This document shows, one piece after another, positions 20,030-40,673 of a stretch of DNA of 64,000 bases. The translations under genes were made by a program, and so were the position numbers. The notes under the pieces were generated by a model that saw only the letters and a program-made list of their open reading frames with translations, was not told the DNA's origin and searched no databases. Source of the stretch: Nocardia fluminea (GTDB lineage: Bacteria > Actinomycetota > Actinomycetes > Mycobacteriales > Mycobacteriaceae); NCBI RefSeq assembly GCF_002846365.1, contig NZ_PJMW01000002.1, forward strand, positions 868,001-932,000. Reading direction: 5' to 3'. The first letter of the stretch is position 1, and each line of letters opens with the position of its first letter.

Positions 20030-23000
20030 GGCCGACGGGACGGGGGCGTAGGCCGCGGCGGTCAGTTCGCGTTCGCGTTCTCTGGCATCACGCAGATCGA
20101 TGTCGCCGACGCGCACCGTGGGATCGGCGGCGACCGCGGTGACGATCTCGCTGAGCCCGCGCGCGAAGGCCGCGACGGTGTGTTCCTCGAAAAGGTCGGT
20201 GGCGTAGGTGAAGACGACGCCGATCTCACCGAGTTCGCCGGTCTCGGACAGGCGAGGTTCGATGTTGACCTGCAGGTCGAACTTGGCGGGCCGGGCCGCG
20301 AGGTCCATCGCCTCGATGGTGAGGCCGGGCAGGCGCAGCACCGGGGTCTCGTTGTTGTGGAAGGAGAGCACCACCTGGAACAGCGGGTTGTGCGACACGG
20401 CGCCGGTCGGGGCCACCTCCTCGACCACTCGCTCGAACGGCAGGTCGGCGTTGGCGAAGGCGGCGAGGCCGACTTCGCGTGCGGTGCTGACCAATTCGTC
20501 GAAGCCGTGCCGGGGGTCGACCCGGGTGCGCAGGGTCAGGGTGTTGACGAACATGCCGACGAGGTCGTCGAGCTCGGGTTCACCGCGGCCTGCGATCGGG
20601 GTGCCGATCGCGATATCGGTGCTGCCGGAGATCCGGGCGAGCAGCACGGCCAGCGCCGCGTGCACGACCATGAACAGCGACGCGTTGTGTTCGCGGGCGA
20701 TCTCGACGAGGCGGACGTGCACGTCGGCGGTCAGGGTGGTGCTAACGTCGGCGCCGCGCAGCGACGCGTGCGAGGGCCGTGGGTGGTCGTGCGGCAGTTC
20801 GACCGTGCCCGCCTGTCCCGACAGCGTGTGCCGCCAGAACTCCAGTTGCCTTGCGGCGGTGGAATTCTCGTCGGATTCCGAGCCGAGTACCTCGCGCTGC
20901 CACAGCGCGTAGTCGGCGTACTGCACCGGCAGTGGCGACCAGGCGGGCGAGCGACCTTCGACGCGGGCTCGGTAGGCGATCACGAGATCGCGGGCCAGCG
21001 GAGCGAGCGACGCACCGTCGGCGATGATGTGCTGCACCACCACGGCGAGCACGTACTCCTCCTCCGCGAGCGGATCCTCGGCGGGCGAGGTGAACAGCCC
21101 GGCGCGCAGCGGAACCCGCTCGGCCACGTCGAAACCGCCTGCGAGCAAACGCATCACCCGGTCGCGCGGATCGTCGCACTCCTCGAGCGCGAGACCGGTC
21201 GGCAGCACGGCGCTGACGGGCAGGATCTCCTGGTACGGCACCGCGTCGGCGCCATCGGCCGGGAAACGGGTGCGCAACGCCTCGTGCCGTTCGAGCACAT
21301 CGGCCACGGCGTAGCGCAGCGCCGAGGTGTCGAGCGCGCCGCGCAACCGCAGGACCAGCGGGATGTTGTACGCCGGGGAATCGGGGTCGATGCGGTTGAG
21401 CAACCACATCCGCTGCTGCGCGGGCGAGAGCGGAACGACGCCGCGATCCTGGGCCGGGATCAGCGGTGGTCGCGGTGCGGCCACCGAGCCGGGGCGCACC
21501 CGCGCCGCGAGCGAGCCCACGGTGGGCGCCTCGAACAGGTCACGTACCACCAGGTCGGTGCTCAGGGCCTGGTCGATGCGGGCGATGGCCCTGGTGGCCA
21601 GCAGCGAGTTGCCGCCGCGGTCGAAGAAGTTGTCGTCCAAGCCGATCTCGGGCACGCCGAGCAGGGTCGCGAAAACCTCGGCGACGCTGAGTTCGATGGG
21701 GGTGGTCGGCGCGCGGAAGGTGGTGGCGGCGGTGAACTCCGGTGCGGGCAGTGCGGCCCGGTCGAGTTTGCCGTTGGTGGTCATCGGCAGTTCCGGGACC
21801 ACCACCACAGCGTCGGGAACCATGTAGCCGGTGAGGAATTCGGCCACGGCGGCCCGCACTTCCACCGGGTCGAGCGCCGCGGCGACGCGAGGGGTCGTGG
21901 AGTCGTCGGACCCCACGCCGCTGTCGCCGCGTCCGAAGCGCGCGCCTACCGGGGCCTTCGGGAGAACGGTGGTGGGCAGGTCGTGCGGCTCGACTACCGC
22001 TGTGGACGGGACGACGTAGGCGATCAGCCGGTCTCCGGCGTGCTCGTCGGCGCGCACGATGACCGCGGACTGCCCGACACCGGGCACCCGGAGCAGGGCG
22101 GCCTCGATCTCGCCGGGCTCCACGCGGAAGCCACGCAGCTGGACCTGCTGGTCGCCGCGGCCGCCGTATTCGAGGGTGGGGGTACCACGGAAACCGATCC
22201 AGCGGCCGAGGTCACCGGAGCGGTAGCGGCGGGCGCCCGGTTCACCGAACGGGTCGGCGACGAAACGAGTCGCGGTCAGGCCCGGCTTGCCGAGGTAGCC
22301 GCGCGAGAGCTGGTTGCCCGCGATGTAGAGCTCGCCCGCCACGCCGAACGGCACCGGACGCAGACGGTCGTCGAGGACGACCACCGACAACCCGGGCAGC
22401 GCGCGGCCGATCAGGCTGCCGGGCAGGTCGACGGCGGATCCCCCGATGCTGTCGGCGGCCACGGCGGCCGGGTCGGGCACGATCTCCGCTGTCCGCGAGG
22501 TCAGGACCTGGTGGGAGACATGGACGGTGGTCTCGGTGATGCCGTACATGTTGACGAGTTCCGGTGCGCCCGGACCGTTTCCGTAGCGGTCGTACCAGCG
22601 GTTGAGCTTGCGGGGGTCCAGCGCCTCGCCGCCGAAGACCACGTACCGCAGCGGCAGCGGTGTGGCGCCCGCGGCCTGCGCCGCCCGGTCGGCTTCGTCG
22701 AGCTGGGCGAAGGCGGTGGGGGTCTGGCTCAGGACCGTCACGTGTTCACGGGCCAGCAGCTCACGGAATTCGATCGGCGAACGGGAGGTCAGGTGGTCGA
22801 CGACCACGACCGACGAACCGCCGGCCAGCGCGCACCACAGTTCCCAGATCGAGAAGTCGAAGGCGAAGGAGTGGAACACCGTCCACACGTCGTCCTCGTC
22901 GAAGGCGAACAGCAACTGGGTGTTGGCGAACAGCTCGAGCACATTGCGGTGGGTCACGCCGACGCCCTTGGGCAGGCCGGTGGAACCCGAGGTGTAGATG

Positions 23001-26000
23001 ACGTACGCGAGGTGATCCGGGCGCAGTGGGGCGCGGCGTTCACCGGGATGCAGGGGCGCGTCGGCGTAGACGGGCGGCTCGTCGAGCAGCACCACGGGCA
23101 GGTCGCCGAGCGAGGTCAGCAGCTCGCGCTCGGCCGAGGTGGTCAGCAGCACAGCGGGTTTCGCGTCGTCGACGATATAGGCCAGCCGCTGCGCGGGGTA
23201 GCCGGAGTCGATCGGCAGGTAGCCCGCACCCGACAGCAGGACCGCGAGCAGCGCGACCGGCAGCTGCTCGGTACGCGGAACAGCCACGGCCACCAGGGTT
23301 TCCGGCCCCGCGCCCTGCGCGATGAGCGCGCGGGCCAGAGCCGATGCCCGGCCGAGGAGGTCGGCGAACGTCAGGGACCGCTCCCCCGCCCTGATCGCGA
23401 TCGCCTCTGGTCGCTGTTGCGCCTGGGCGGTGATCAGGTCGGTGAGAGTCACCTCGGGCACGGCGATGCCGGGCGAATGGCCTTCCCGCAGCACGAGTTC
23501 ACGCTCACCGGGGGCGAGCACGTCGATATCGCCGACCGGTTTCGCGGGGTCGGCCACCACCGCGGCGAGTACCCGCGCCCAGCGGTCCGCGAAGTCGGCG
23601 ACCGTGGCGCGGTCGAAGAGGTCGGTGGCGTAGACGAAGGTCGCCGCCATGCCCTGCGGCGCGCCGTCGACGCCGATGTGTTCGGCGAGCTCCACCTGTA
23701 GGTCGAACTTCGCCAGCGGCACCGTGAAATCGGCGGCGGAGACGGCGAGGCCGGGCAGCGCGAGGTCGGTGCGGGCCAGGTTCTGGAAGGTCAGCATCAC
23801 CTGGAACAGGGGATGCCGCGCGGTCGAACGCACCGGCTCCAGCAGGTCGACGAGCCGCTCGAACGGCACGTCGGCGTGTCCGAAAGCGGCGAGATCGCGT
23901 GCTCTGACCTCGGCGAGGAGCGCGGCGAAGTTCGTCGCGGGATTCACCTCGGTGCGCAGGACCAGGGTGTTGACGAACATGCCGATCAGCTCGTCGAGCG
24001 CCTGTTCGCCACGGCCGGCCACCGGGGTGCCGATCGCGATGTCGCGGGTGCCCGAGAGCCGGGCCAGCAGCATGGCCAGCGCGGTGTGCACGACCATGAA
24101 CAGCGTGGCGTTGTGCTCGCGGGCCAGCGCGGACAGACCGGCGTGGACCGAGGCGGGCACCTGCACGTTCAGCGACCCGCCCGCCCTGCTCGACACGGCG
24201 GGCCGCGGACGGTCGGTGGGCAGTTCGAGCTGCTCGGGCAGGCCGGACAGGGTCTTGCGCCAGAAGGCCAGTTGCGCGGCCAGCAGCGACTCCGGGTCGT
24301 TCTCGGCCCCGAGCAGTTCGCGCTGCCACAGCGTGTAGTCGACGTACTGCACCGGCAGCGGCGGCCACTGCGGCGCGCCGCCACCGCGCCGTTCGGCGTA
24401 GGCGGTGAGCAGATCCCTGGTCAAGGGTGCGAACGAGAAGCCGTCGGCGGCGATGTGGTGCACCACGCACACGACGACGTGCTCGCTCTCCGAGATCGCG
24501 AGCACCCGCACCCGCACCGGCGGCGCGGCCGTGACATCGAAACCGGTCAGGGCGGCGACGCCGATCGCCTCGGTGAGGTCTTCCTCCGCCACCTCGACGA
24601 CGTCGAACTCGGGCATCGCGGCGGGGTCGCCCGCCACCAGCACCAGCTGATGACCTTCCCCGTCGAGGACCGAGCCGTGCCCGTCGGCGCCGATACCCTC
24701 GGACACCGGATAGACCGTGCGCAGCACCTCGTGGCGCGCGATCAGGTCGGCGATCGCGGCCCGCAGCGCGGGCAGGTCGAGACGGCCGGACAGGCGCACC
24801 GCGACCGGGATGTTGTCCACGGCCGACGCGGGGTCGAAGCGGTTGAGGAACCACATCCGCTGCTGGGCGTAGGACAGCGGGACCAGTTCGGGGCGCGGAC
24901 GCGGCGCCAGCGGGAGCGCGCGCGCCGAAACCCGCTGCTGCTCCGCCCGATTGGCGAGGGCGGCCACGGTCGGCGCTTCGAACACCGCCTGCACCGGCAC
25001 CCGCACGTCCAGCGCGGCGCCGATGCGGGCCACCGCCTGCGCGGCGAGCAGCGAGTCGCCACCCAATTCGAAGAAGTCGTCGTCGGCGCCGACCCGGCCC
25101 GCGCCGTCGCGCAGCAACAGCGCGGCGAACACATCGGCGACCACCTGTTCGGCCGGGGTGGCGGGCGCGCGGAAGCCACGCGCGGTGAACACCGGCGTCG
25201 GCAGTGCGGCGCGGTCGAGCTTGCCGACCGAGGTGAGCGGCAGCTCGTCGAGGACCATGATGACCGACGGAATCATGTACGCGGGCAACGATTCCGCGAG
25301 GAATTCCGCCAGCGCCCCGGTGTCGGCCGTGTGGCCGGCGCGCGGCAGCACATAGGCGACCAGCGCCGTCGCGCCCGAGGGCATCGTCTTGCCCAGCGTC
25401 ACCGCGTAATCGAGGTCGGGGTGCGCGGTGAGCGCGTTGTCGATCTCGCCGAGCTCGATCCGGAAGCCGCGCACCTTCACCTGGAAGTCGGTGCGGCCCA
25501 GGTATTCCAGCGTGCCGTCGTGTTCGTACCGGCGTACCAGATCGCCGGTTCGGTACAGCCTGCCCGGCCCGAACGGCGAGGCGACGAAACGTTCCGCGGT
25601 GAGTCCCGGCCTGCCCAGATACCCCTGGGCGAGGGCGGGGCCGGAGAGGTACAGCTCGCCCACCACTCCGGCGGGCACCGGCCGCAGCCGCGCGTCGAGC
25701 ACGTACAACCCCATGCCGGGCACCGCGGTGCCGATGGTGATCGGCGCGTGCGGCCGCAGCGGGGCGGTACTCGTGGCGAGGATGGTCGCCTCGGTCGGCC
25801 CGTATCCGTTGTAGAACCGGCGCCCACCGGTGGCCCAGCGGCCGACCAGTTCCGGACCGAACCGGTCGCCCGCGACGATCACGGTCGACAGATCCGGCAG
25901 CCCGGCCGGGTCGACGGACTCGAGCGCGCCGGGAGTGATCAGCAGATGGGTGATGCGTTCGCGGCGCAACAGGTCCGACAGCTCGAAGCCGCCGAAGACC

Positions 26001-26749
26001 CGGGGCGGTGATACCACCAGCGTCGCGCCGACGCCGAAGGGCAGCAGCAGCTCGAGCACCGACACATCGAAGTTCGGCGAGCAAACATGGAGCACACGCG
26101 AATCCGGTTCCACGCCATAGTGTTCGCGCTCGGCGGCGACCAGCGTGGCCAGGCCCGCATGGGTGACCACGACGCCCTTGGGCTTGCCGGTGGAACCCGA
26201 GGTGTAGATGACGTAGGCCGGATGGCGCTCGTCGATCGGACGCACCCGGTCGGCGTAGCTCACCGCGTGCGCGGGCCGCACGGAGATGCGCTCGGCGACC
26301 ACCGGGTCGTCGAGTTCGATCCAGTACGCGGTCGTGCCGAGGCAGGCGCGATGGGCCGCGGTGGTCAGGCCGATGGTCGCGCCGGAATCGGCGACGATGT
26401 GCGCGATCCGGTCGGCCGGGTAGGCCGGGTCGACGGGCACGTACGCGGCGCCGGTCTTGGCGATCGCCCACACCGCGAGCACCGACTCGATCGAGCGGGC
26501 GATGGCGATGGCGACGACGTCGCCCGCGCCCATGCCGCGGTCGATGAGTTCGCGGGCCAGGCGCGAGGATCGCTCGTCGAGCTCACGATAAGTGAGGTGT
26601 TGTTCCGCGCCGGGCATCCCCGTCGGGTTGTATCGCAGCGCGATCGAATCGGCCGCGGATTCGACGGCGGCCGTGAGCAGTTGACCGAACAAGGGTGCGC
26701 CGGTAGCACGTCGGCGACCGGCACGGCCCGTGCGGCGGGGGGTTTCCAC
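19235..26749 (-). CDS. NRPS C: two modules plus C domain and truncated A remnant
   Basis: About 2504 residues. Domains: A1 1-515, T1 520-600 (LGGDSLLA); C 620-1075 (HHIAADG), A2 1085-1665, T2 1675-1755 (RGGNSLLA); C 1775-2230 (motif QHIIADG, first His changed to Gln but second kept); pseudo-A remnant 2241-2504. The hand-aligned code of A1 is DVLLIAGIL, almost the same as NRPS A A1. A2 reads DFWSVGMVH, close to threonine codes, and carries a loop of about 40 residues rich in Gly/Asp/Ser before its C-terminal subdomain. I chose GTG at 26749 because the start VETPRRTG and the upstream GAGAGGTG match the start METARRS and upstream region of NRPS A; an ATG at 26803 would add 18 unrelated residues. 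It starts 141 bp after NRPS B and is followed 122 bp later by NRPS D, which supplies the missing A-T for the terminal C domain. Confidence 0.95.
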
Positions 26750-26890
26750 AGACCAATACACCTCTCGCGTCCGGCGGCCGAGTCGGACACAGCATAGCCA
26801 CACCTACATAGCCGCTGCCGACCGTCGCCGAGGTGTGCGCCACGACACACCAACTCTATGGCAACAGGATCGTAATGCCCATGGAGTCCG

Positions 26891-29800
26891 TTACGGACGT
26901 GTATCGCCCGATCTGCCCGCACCCGCGACGACCTGCGCAATTGCCGGTCCCGACGTGGCTACCGCCACAGTCGAGAGCATCTCCTGGTGGGCGGCCTCGA
27001 CGGGGTGGTCAGCAATGATCCCGCTGACGTACGGCCGCCATCGCGACGCCCCGTCCCCCAGCTTTTGGGGGGTCCCCAGAGCGGTGAAATAGGTCAGATC
27101 GCCATCGAACCGGCCGGGTTCGAACTCGGTCAGCAGCGCCACCGAGCGCAGCGCGCCGCGATACATGCCCACGAACTGCGCGCGCGAGATCGGGATGTCT
27201 CCGGCGAGGGTTGTGTGCAGAGATTCCAGTGCCTCGTCGCCGAGTTCGGTGAGTTGGCCGGGCAGTTGCTCCTCGGGGATGCCGAGTTCGGTGAGCACGT
27301 GGCGCAATTCGGTGGCGAATTCGGCGAGCGCGGCGCCGGGGAGGCTGTCGAGCATCGTCAGCGACGCCACCGTCTCGCCCTCGGCTTGCAGGCGGGTGGC
27401 CACGGCCTGCGCGAGCACGCCGCCGAGGGACCAACCGAGCAGCTGGTAGGGGCCATGGGGCTGGACACCGCGGATTTCGGCCAGGTAGCGGTCGATCAGT
27501 GCCTCGGCTGAGGCGGGCCGGAACTCCGGGTCGCTCAGCGCGGGCGACTGGATGCCGACGACGGGCTGATCGTCGGGCAGATGTGGCACCAGGGCGGCGT
27601 ACGCCCATGCCAGACCCGAGACCGGGTGCAGGCAGATCAGTGGCGGGCGGGTGCCGCGGCGGGCGATCGGCAGCACGACCGCGAGGGCGGCTGCGAGGTC
27701 GGCCGCGCCGGCGGGGCCGTCGCTGATTCTGGTAGCCAGACCGGCGACGGTCGGGTCGGCGAAGAACGCGGCGACGGTGAGCTCCACGCCGGTGTGTTCG
27801 CGCAGGTGGTGCACGACGCGGGTGGCCAGCAGCGAGTTGCCGCCGAGGGCGAAGAAGTCGTCGTCGAGGCCGGGCTTCGCCGCGCCGAGGACCTCGGTGA
27901 ACACGGCGGCGACGGCCTTCTCGTGCTCGGTCTCCGGCGCGCGGTAGCGGCGCGGTTCGAGCACCGGTTCCGGGAGCGCCGCCCGGTCGAGCTTGCCGTT
28001 CGCGTTCAGCGGCAGGTGGTCGAGCACGACGAAGGCCGAGGGCACCATGTACGACGGGAGTACCTGCGCCACAGCGGCTTTGGCCTGCGCCGGGGTCAGC
28101 GTCGCGCCCGGCGCGGGCACGACGTAGGCAACCAGCCGGTCACCGAGTTGCGGGTCGTTCGTGGCGACGACCGCCACCTGAGCGATCGCCGGCGCGGCGA
28201 GCAGGGCGGCTTCGATCTCGCCGAGCTCGATGCGGAATCCACGGATCTTGACCTGGAAGTCGGTGCGCCCGCGGTACTCGAGTTCGCCGTCAGCGGTCCA
28301 GGCGACCAGGTCGCCCGTGCGGTACATGCGCGCGCCGCCGAGTTCCCCCGGCGCGGCGGTCGAGGTCACCGGGGCGTCCAGCCGCTGCGCCGCACCGGCG
28401 CGCTCCTCGTGTGCTGCCCCCGACCCTGCGAACGGGTCGGCGACGAAGCGGTCCGCGGTGAGGTCGGGACGGGCGAAATACCCCCGGGCGAGCTGCGCGC
28501 CCGCGAGGTACAGCTCGCCCGCGACACCGACCGGGACCGGACGCAGCCGGGCGTCGAGGACGTAGGCGCGGCTGTTCCATTCGGGCCTGCCGATCGGGAC
28601 CGTGGTGCCATCGGCGGTGCTGACGCGGTGGTCGGTGATGGAGACCGCGGCCTCGGTCGGGCCGTACAGGTTGTGCAGTGCCGCGGAGTTCGTGGCCAGG
28701 AAACGCTGGGCCGTCGCGGCGGGGAGCGCCTCGCCGATGGCGAGGACGCGCCGGAGCGAATTCGACAGGTGACCAGCGGCTTCGGTGAGCAGCGCGTCGA
28801 GCATCGAGGGCACTACGTGCAGGGTCGTCACCGAGTGGGCGGCGAGCACGCGGAGCAGAGAGGCCGGGTCGCGATGACCGTCCGGGGCGGTGATCACCAG
28901 GCGGCCGCCGCAGATCGCGGCCGACCAGAATTCCCACACCGACAGGTCGAAGGTGGCGGCGGTCTTCAACAGGACCGAGTCGTCGCGGCCGAGGCCGAAA
29001 GCAGCTGTCTTCCACAGCAACTGGTTGACGATGGCAGCGTGCGAGACAGCGACGCCCTTCGGCTTGCCGGTCGAGCCGGAGGTGAAGATGACGTAGGCGG
29101 TGTGCTCGGGACGCAACACACCGATGCGCTCGCTCGCCGCGATCGGGGCAGCTGACACCGCCGACAGATCCAGGGCGTCGACCGCAATCACCGGCGCGTC
29201 ACCGGCGGACGCGGTCGTGAAACCATCACGCGTGGTGCTCAATACGCAGGTGGGAGCAGCGGTCCCGAGCACGTGCGATACGCGATCGGCGGGCTGGTCG
29301 GGATCGACGGGCACGTAGGCGGCGCCCGCCTGCGTGACCGCGTACATGGCGACGACCAGCTCGGTCGAGCGCCGCATCGCCAACGCGACCCGGTCCTCGA
29401 CTCCGACCCCCTGTGCGATGAGATGTCGCGCCAGCTGATTCACCCGGGCCGCGAAGTCACGGTAGGTGAGCGCGGCGCCGTCGGCGTCGACGATCGCCGT
29501 ACCGTCCGGATTCGCGGCGGCGGTCTCGGCGAACAATGCGGCGAGCGTCGTAGCCGGGGTGGTGTGGCCGGTCGCGTTCCAGCCGTGCAGGATTCGCGCA
29601 CGCTCGGCATCGGAGAGCAAGTCGATCTCGTCGACGGGACTGCCCGGCGCGGCGGCGATCGCGGCGAGAACTCGCGCGAAACGATCCGCGTAGGACTTTG
29701 CGGTCGACTCGTCGAAAAGGTCCGTGGCATAGGTGAACACGCCGTTGATCCCCTGCGCGACACCGTCGGTGTCGTAGGCGTCGGCGACGATGGCGTGCAG

Positions 29801-32800
29801 ATCGAACTGGGACACCGCGAGATCCACATCCACGCCCTCGACCGCGGCCTCGCCGAGTTCGAGACCGGAGCGGCTGAGGTTCTGAAAGGACATGCCGACC
29901 TGGAACAGCGGGTGGCGGGCGGTGGAGCGGGCGGGGTTGATCGCTTCGACCAGCCGCTCGAACGGGAGGTCCGCGTTCGCGAACACCTGGAGGTCGGTAT
30001 CGCGCTGACGGGCGAGGAGTTCGGTGAAGGACTCACCGGAGCGCAAGGTGGTGCGGAAGACCAAGGTGTTGACGAACATGCCGATCAGGTCGTCGAGCGC
30101 GGCCTCGCCACGACCCGCCACGGGCGTACCGACCGCCAGATCGTCGGTGCCTGCCAGTCGCGCCAGCGTCACCGCGAGCGCGGTGTGCACGACCATGAAC
30201 AGCGTCGCGCCCTGGTTACGCGCCACGGCAAGCAGGGCGCGGTGGGTATCGGCGTCGACCTCGATCGGGACGCGACCACCGGCGAAGGACTGCACGGCGG
30301 GACGCGGCCGGTCGGCGGGCAGGTCGAGCTGGTCGGGCAGCCCGGCCAGCGCGCCACGCCAGTAGGCGAGCTGGGCCGAGGCCAACGAGTCCGGGTCGTC
30401 CTCACTGCCGAGCAGGGCCCGCTGCCACAGCGCGTAGTCGGCGTATTGCACGGTCAGCGGCTCCCACTCCGGAGCGTGTCCCGCCGAGCGGGCCGCGTAG
30501 GCGAGCATGAGATCCCTGGTCAGCGGGGCGAGCGAGGAGCCGTCACCGGCGATGTGGTGGACGACCACCGCGAGTACCGCTTCGTCGCCGCCGAGCTCGA
30601 ACAACGCCACCCGCAACGGCACCTGGGCGCGTACATCGAATCCCGACGAACCGAACTCGTGCACGGCGGCGGTGAGCTGCTCGGGCGCGATCGAGCGCAC
30701 CTCGAGCCCCGGGGTCGCCTCGGTCGCGCCCAGGATCCGCTGGATCGGCCCGTCCTCGGTCTCGGGGTAGATCGTCCGCAGGGTTTCGTGCCGGGCGACG
30801 AGGTCGGCGACGGCGGCGCGCAGCGCCTCGACGTCGATGGCGCCGTGCAGCCGCACCGCCATCGGGATGTTGTAGGCGACCGAGCCGGGGTCGAACTGAT
30901 TGAGGAACCACATCCGCTGCTGGGCCAGCGACAGCGGAATCCGTGCGGGTCGCTGTCCCGCCGTGAGCGCGGGACGTGCCCGCCCGCCCGCGGATTCGGC
31001 GAGGCGACGGGCCAGCGTCTCCACCGTCGACGCCTCGAACAGCAGCCGGACCGGGAACTCGGTATCGAGCGCGGCGCCGAGGCGGGCGGCGACCTGCGTG
31101 GCCATCAGCGAGTTGCCGCCGAGGGCGAAGAAGTCGTCGTCGAGGCCGAGCTGGGTCTCGCCCAGGTCGAGCACCTGCGCGAAGGTGCCCGCCACGATCT
31201 GCTCGATCGCGGTGGCGGGAGCGCGGAATTCGGCGTGTTCGAGGATCGGCGCGGGCAGCGCCCTTCGGTCGAGCTTGCCGACCGGGGTCAGCGGGATGGC
31301 GTCGAGTTCCATCAGCACGGTCGGCACCATGTGCGCGGGCAGGCTGCGCTCGGCGAAGGCGGTGAGCGCCGCGGTGTCGACGCTCGCGCCCGGCGCCGCG
31401 TGCACGTAGGACACCAGAATGGTGGCGCCGCTGTCGAGTTCGTGGCCGACGGTGGCGGCGAAATCGAGGCTCTCGTGGGCCGAGAGCACCGCGTCGATCT
31501 CGCCGAGCTCGATGCGGAAACCACGGATCTTGACCTGGAAGTCGTTGCGGCCCACATAATCCAGCGCGCCGTCGGCGGTCCAGCGGACGAGGTCGCCGGT
31601 GCGGTACAGGCGCGAACCCGCGGGGTCGAACGGATTCGCGACAAAGCGCGCGGCGGTGAGACCGGGGCGCGCGTGGTAGCCACGGGTCAGCTGGGCGCCG
31701 GTGATGTAGAGCTCGCCGGTGACGCCGGGCGGAACGGGGCCGAGCCGGTCGTCGAGGACGTATTCGGCGACCCCGTTGATCGGGCCACCGATGGTCATCG
31801 GGTCGCCCGGTTTCAGCGGGACGCTGATATTGGTGACGATGGTCGTCTCGGTGGGCCCGTACGCGTTGTGGAATTCGCGCAGTGTGCCGTCGGCGAGCGG
31901 AATCGCCCAGCGTCGCAGCAGATCCGGCGAGACCGCCTCGCCACCGACTGCCACCATCCGGAAGTCGTCGAGCCCGTCCGGGTCGATCGAGGCCAGCGCG
32001 GCCGGCGTGATGAACGCGTGACTCACCCGCTCCCGGCGCAGCAGCGCCGCCAGATCGTCACCGCCGTACACACTCGGGTCGACGATCACCATCGTGGCGC
32101 CCGCTCCGATCGCCAGCAACAGCTCGAGCAGCGAGGCGTCGAACGACGGCGAGGCGAAATGCAGAGTGCGCGAAGTGGATTCGACCCCGTAGAGCCGCCG
32201 CTGTTCCTCGCTGAACCCCGCGAGACCGGCTTGGGTCACCGCGACGCCCTTGGGCAGTCCGGTGGAGCCGGAGGTGTAGATGAGGTAGGCGAGATCCTCT
32301 GCCCGCACCGGGCGAAGCCGGTCCGCCGTGGTGATCGCCTCGCCGGAGAGATCGTCGAAGAGGTGACCGGCCACGCCCGCCCGATCACCACCGTCGTGCC
32401 GGGCACCCGCCGCGTGGATCGAGGCCGCGTCGGCGTCGGACCGCGAGGCCGAGACATCGCCGTTGCCGCTGGTCAGGGTCCGCGTAGCGGCGACCGCTTC
32501 GCCGGTCGGCTCGGCGTCGAGTTCGAGCCAAGCCACCTGGGCGGGCAGCCGATCGGCGACGGCCGCGACGGTCAGTCCGAAGACCGCGCCGGAGTCGGTC
32601 ACCATGTGGGCCACGCGGTCCGGGGGGTAGTTCGGGTCGACGGGGACGAAGCCCGCGCCGGTCTTGGTGACGGCCCAGACAGCCAGTACCGATTCGATGG
32701 AGCGCGGGATTCCGATTGCTACCAGGTCGCCCGCGCCGATGCCGCGGCCGATCAGGAAGCGGGCGAGGCGATTCGAGCGCTCGTCGAGTTCGGCGTAGGT

Positions 32801-32947
32801 GAGACTGCCGAGGGTGTGGGTGGCGTCGGCGAGCACGACCGCGAGGCCGTCGGGGTTGATCTCGACCGCGGTGGCCAGCAGCTGTGCCAACGCGGTGACG
32901 CGCGGGCGACGAGTACGAACCGGTCGGATTCGTGCCGGTCGTGTCAT
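26891..32947 (-). CDS. NRPS B: two modules ending in a thioesterase
   Basis: 2018 residues. Domains: A1 1-557, T1 565-645; C 662-1115 (HHIAGDG), A2 1120-1660, T2 1665-1740; thioesterase 1765-2018 with GWSLGG (Ser1840). Hand-aligned codes are DALFAGAIV (A1, close to NRPS D A1) and DLWHLILVS (A2, close to NRPS D A3); substrates not assigned. A1 has an Ala/Asp/Gly-rich insertion of about 45 residues before its A3 motif, and A2 one of about 30 residues before YRTGDLV. There is no N-terminal C domain, so the C domain at the end of NRPS A must act for the first module. ATG at 32947 is supported by GAGGTGG 7 nt upstream, and the gap to NRPS A is 70 bp. The TE should release the four-residue product of the A+B line by hydrolysis or cyclisation. 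Confidence 0.96.
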   Translation of the reverse strand: MTRPARIRPVRTRRPRVTALAQLLATAVEINPDGLAVVLADATHTLGSLTYAELDERSNRLARFLIGRGIGAGDLVAIGIPRSIESVLAVWAVTKTGAGFVPVDPNYPPDRVAHMVTDSGAVFGLTVAAVADRLPAQVAWLELDAEPTGEAVAATRTLTSGNGDVSASRSDADAASIHAAGARHDGGDRAGVAGHLFDDLSGEAITTADRLRPVRAEDLAYLIYTSGSTGLPKGVAVTQAGLAGFSEEQRRLYGVESTSRTLHFASPSFDASLLELLLAIGAGATMVIVDPSVYGGDDLAALLRRERVSHAFITPAALASIDPDGLDDFRMVAVGGEAVSPDLLRRWAIPLADGTLREFHNAYGPTETTIVTNISVPLKPGDPMTIGGPINGVAEYVLDDRLGPVPPGVTGELYITGAQLTRGYHARPGLTAARFVANPFDPAGSRLYRTGDLVRWTADGALDYVGRNDFQVKIRGFRIELGEIDAVLSAHESLDFAATVGHELDSGATILVSYVHAAPGASVDTAALTAFAERSLPAHMVPTVLMELDAIPLTPVGKLDRRALPAPILEHAEFRAPATAIEQIVAGTFAQVLDLGETQLGLDDDFFALGGNSLMATQVAARLGAALDTEFPVRLLFEASTVETLARRLAESAGGRARPALTAGQRPARIPLSLAQQRMWFLNQFDPGSVAYNIPMAVRLHGAIDVEALRAAVADLVARHETLRTIYPETEDGPIQRILGATEATPGLEVRSIAPEQLTAAVHEFGSSGFDVRAQVPLRVALFELGGDEAVLAVVVHHIAGDGSSLAPLTRDLMLAYAARSAGHAPEWEPLTVQYADYALWQRALLGSEDDPDSLASAQLAYWRGALAGLPDQLDLPADRPRPAVQSFAGGRVPIEVDADTHRALLAVARNQGATLFMVVHTALAVTLARLAGTDDLAVGTPVAGRGEAALDDLIGMFVNTLVFRTTLRSGESFTELLARQRDTDLQVFANADLPFERLVEAINPARSTARHPLFQVGMSFQNLSRSGLELGEAAVEGVDVDLAVSQFDLHAIVADAYDTDGVAQGINGVFTYATDLFDESTAKSYADRFARVLAAIAAAPGSPVDEIDLLSDAERARILHGWNATGHTTPATTLAALFAETAAANPDGTAIVDADGAALTYRDFAARVNQLARHLIAQGVGVEDRVALAMRRSTELVVAMYAVTQAGAAYVPVDPDQPADRVSHVLGTAAPTCVLSTTRDGFTTASAGDAPVIAVDALDLSAVSAAPIAASERIGVLRPEHTAYVIFTSGSTGKPKGVAVSHAAIVNQLLWKTAAFGLGRDDSVLLKTAATFDLSVWEFWSAAICGGRLVITAPDGHRDPASLLRVLAAHSVTTLHVVPSMLDALLTEAAGHLSNSLRRVLAIGEALPAATAQRFLATNSAALHNLYGPTEAAVSITDHRVSTADGTTVPIGRPEWNSRAYVLDARLRPVPVGVAGELYLAGAQLARGYFARPDLTADRFVADPFAGSGAAHEERAGAAQRLDAPVTSTAAPGELGGARMYRTGDLVAWTADGELEYRGRTDFQVKIRGFRIELGEIEAALLAAPAIAQVAVVATNDPQLGDRLVAYVVPAPGATLTPAQAKAAVAQVLPSYMVPSAFVVLDHLPLNANGKLDRAALPEPVLEPRRYRAPETEHEKAVAAVFTEVLGAAKPGLDDDFFALGGNSLLATRVVHHLREHTGVELTVAAFFADPTVAGLATRISDGPAGAADLAAALAVVLPIARRGTRPPLICLHPVSGLAWAYAALVPHLPDDQPVVGIQSPALSDPEFRPASAEALIDRYLAEIRGVQPHGPYQLLGWSLGGVLAQAVATRLQAEGETVASLTMLDSLPGAALAEFATELRHVLTELGIPEEQLPGQLTELGDEALESLHTTLAGDIPISRAQFVGMYRGALRSVALLTEFEPGRFDGDLTYFTALGTPQKLGDGASRWRPYVSGIIADHPVEAAHQEMLSTVAVATSGPAIAQVVAGAGRSGDTRP
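27051..27077. repeat. Short palindrome inside the NRPS B thioesterase coding region
   Basis: CCCCCA (27055-27060) and TGGGGG (27066-27071) form a perfect stem with loop GCTTT, flanked by further C- and G-runs. It encodes the PQKLGDG stretch, which is extra relative to the NRPS D thioesterase ([15 protein letters not shown] versus ALGHETAAANW). It looks like a small in-frame palindromic insertion on a surface loop. Confidence 0.5.
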
Positions 32948-33017
32948 AGCTGTTCCACCTCACCCATCACCGAAACTTGTTGTTCCACAGCGGTGCCCCG
33001 GCCGTGAGCGCCGCCGC

Positions 33018-40439
<7,422 letters not shown>

Positions 40440-40503
40440 TCGAGTTCATTCACCTCTCATCGCGTCTGTCCGTGCGGCTGCCCCGCACCGTGCAGATCGA
40501 GCC

Positions 40504-40509
40504 ATCATA
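40504..40509 (-). promoter_or_regulatory. Candidate -10 box for the NRPS operon
   Basis: On the minus strand TATGAT lies 65 bp before the NRPS A start and would give a leader of about 57 nt. No convincing -35 is seen. The region 40440-40610 holds nothing else recognisable. Confidence 0.3.
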
Positions 40510-40610
40510 TAGACCGACGGCATAATGTCCGAGCCAGCGTGCCCCCAGTGCGCGGGGCCCAGAGGACTATCGGCTCGGCCCAGGAACGTGTTGCCCCCGT
40601 CAACGGCAAA

Positions 40611-40639
40611 GTGACGGGGTTCATAAGAACCACCGTCAC
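40611..40639 (-). terminator. Terminator hairpin after the M23 peptidase gene
   Basis: GTGACGG plus GGTTC (40611-40622) pairs with GAACC and CCGTCAC (40627-40639) across a 4-nt loop, with one bulged base. The 12-bp stem lies 35 bp after the M23 stop on the minus strand and should insulate it from the NRPS operon. Confidence 0.6.
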
Positions 40640-40673
40640 TCGCTGTGCGGAGAAAGCTCCGCGCTCGTACCGC

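Noticed and set aside
2220..26749. Peptidolipin-type lipoheptapeptide synthetase, suggested by the seven modules of C+D
   Set aside because: There is no lipo-initiation C domain, no N-methyltransferase domain, and the only epimerase-like domain is dead.
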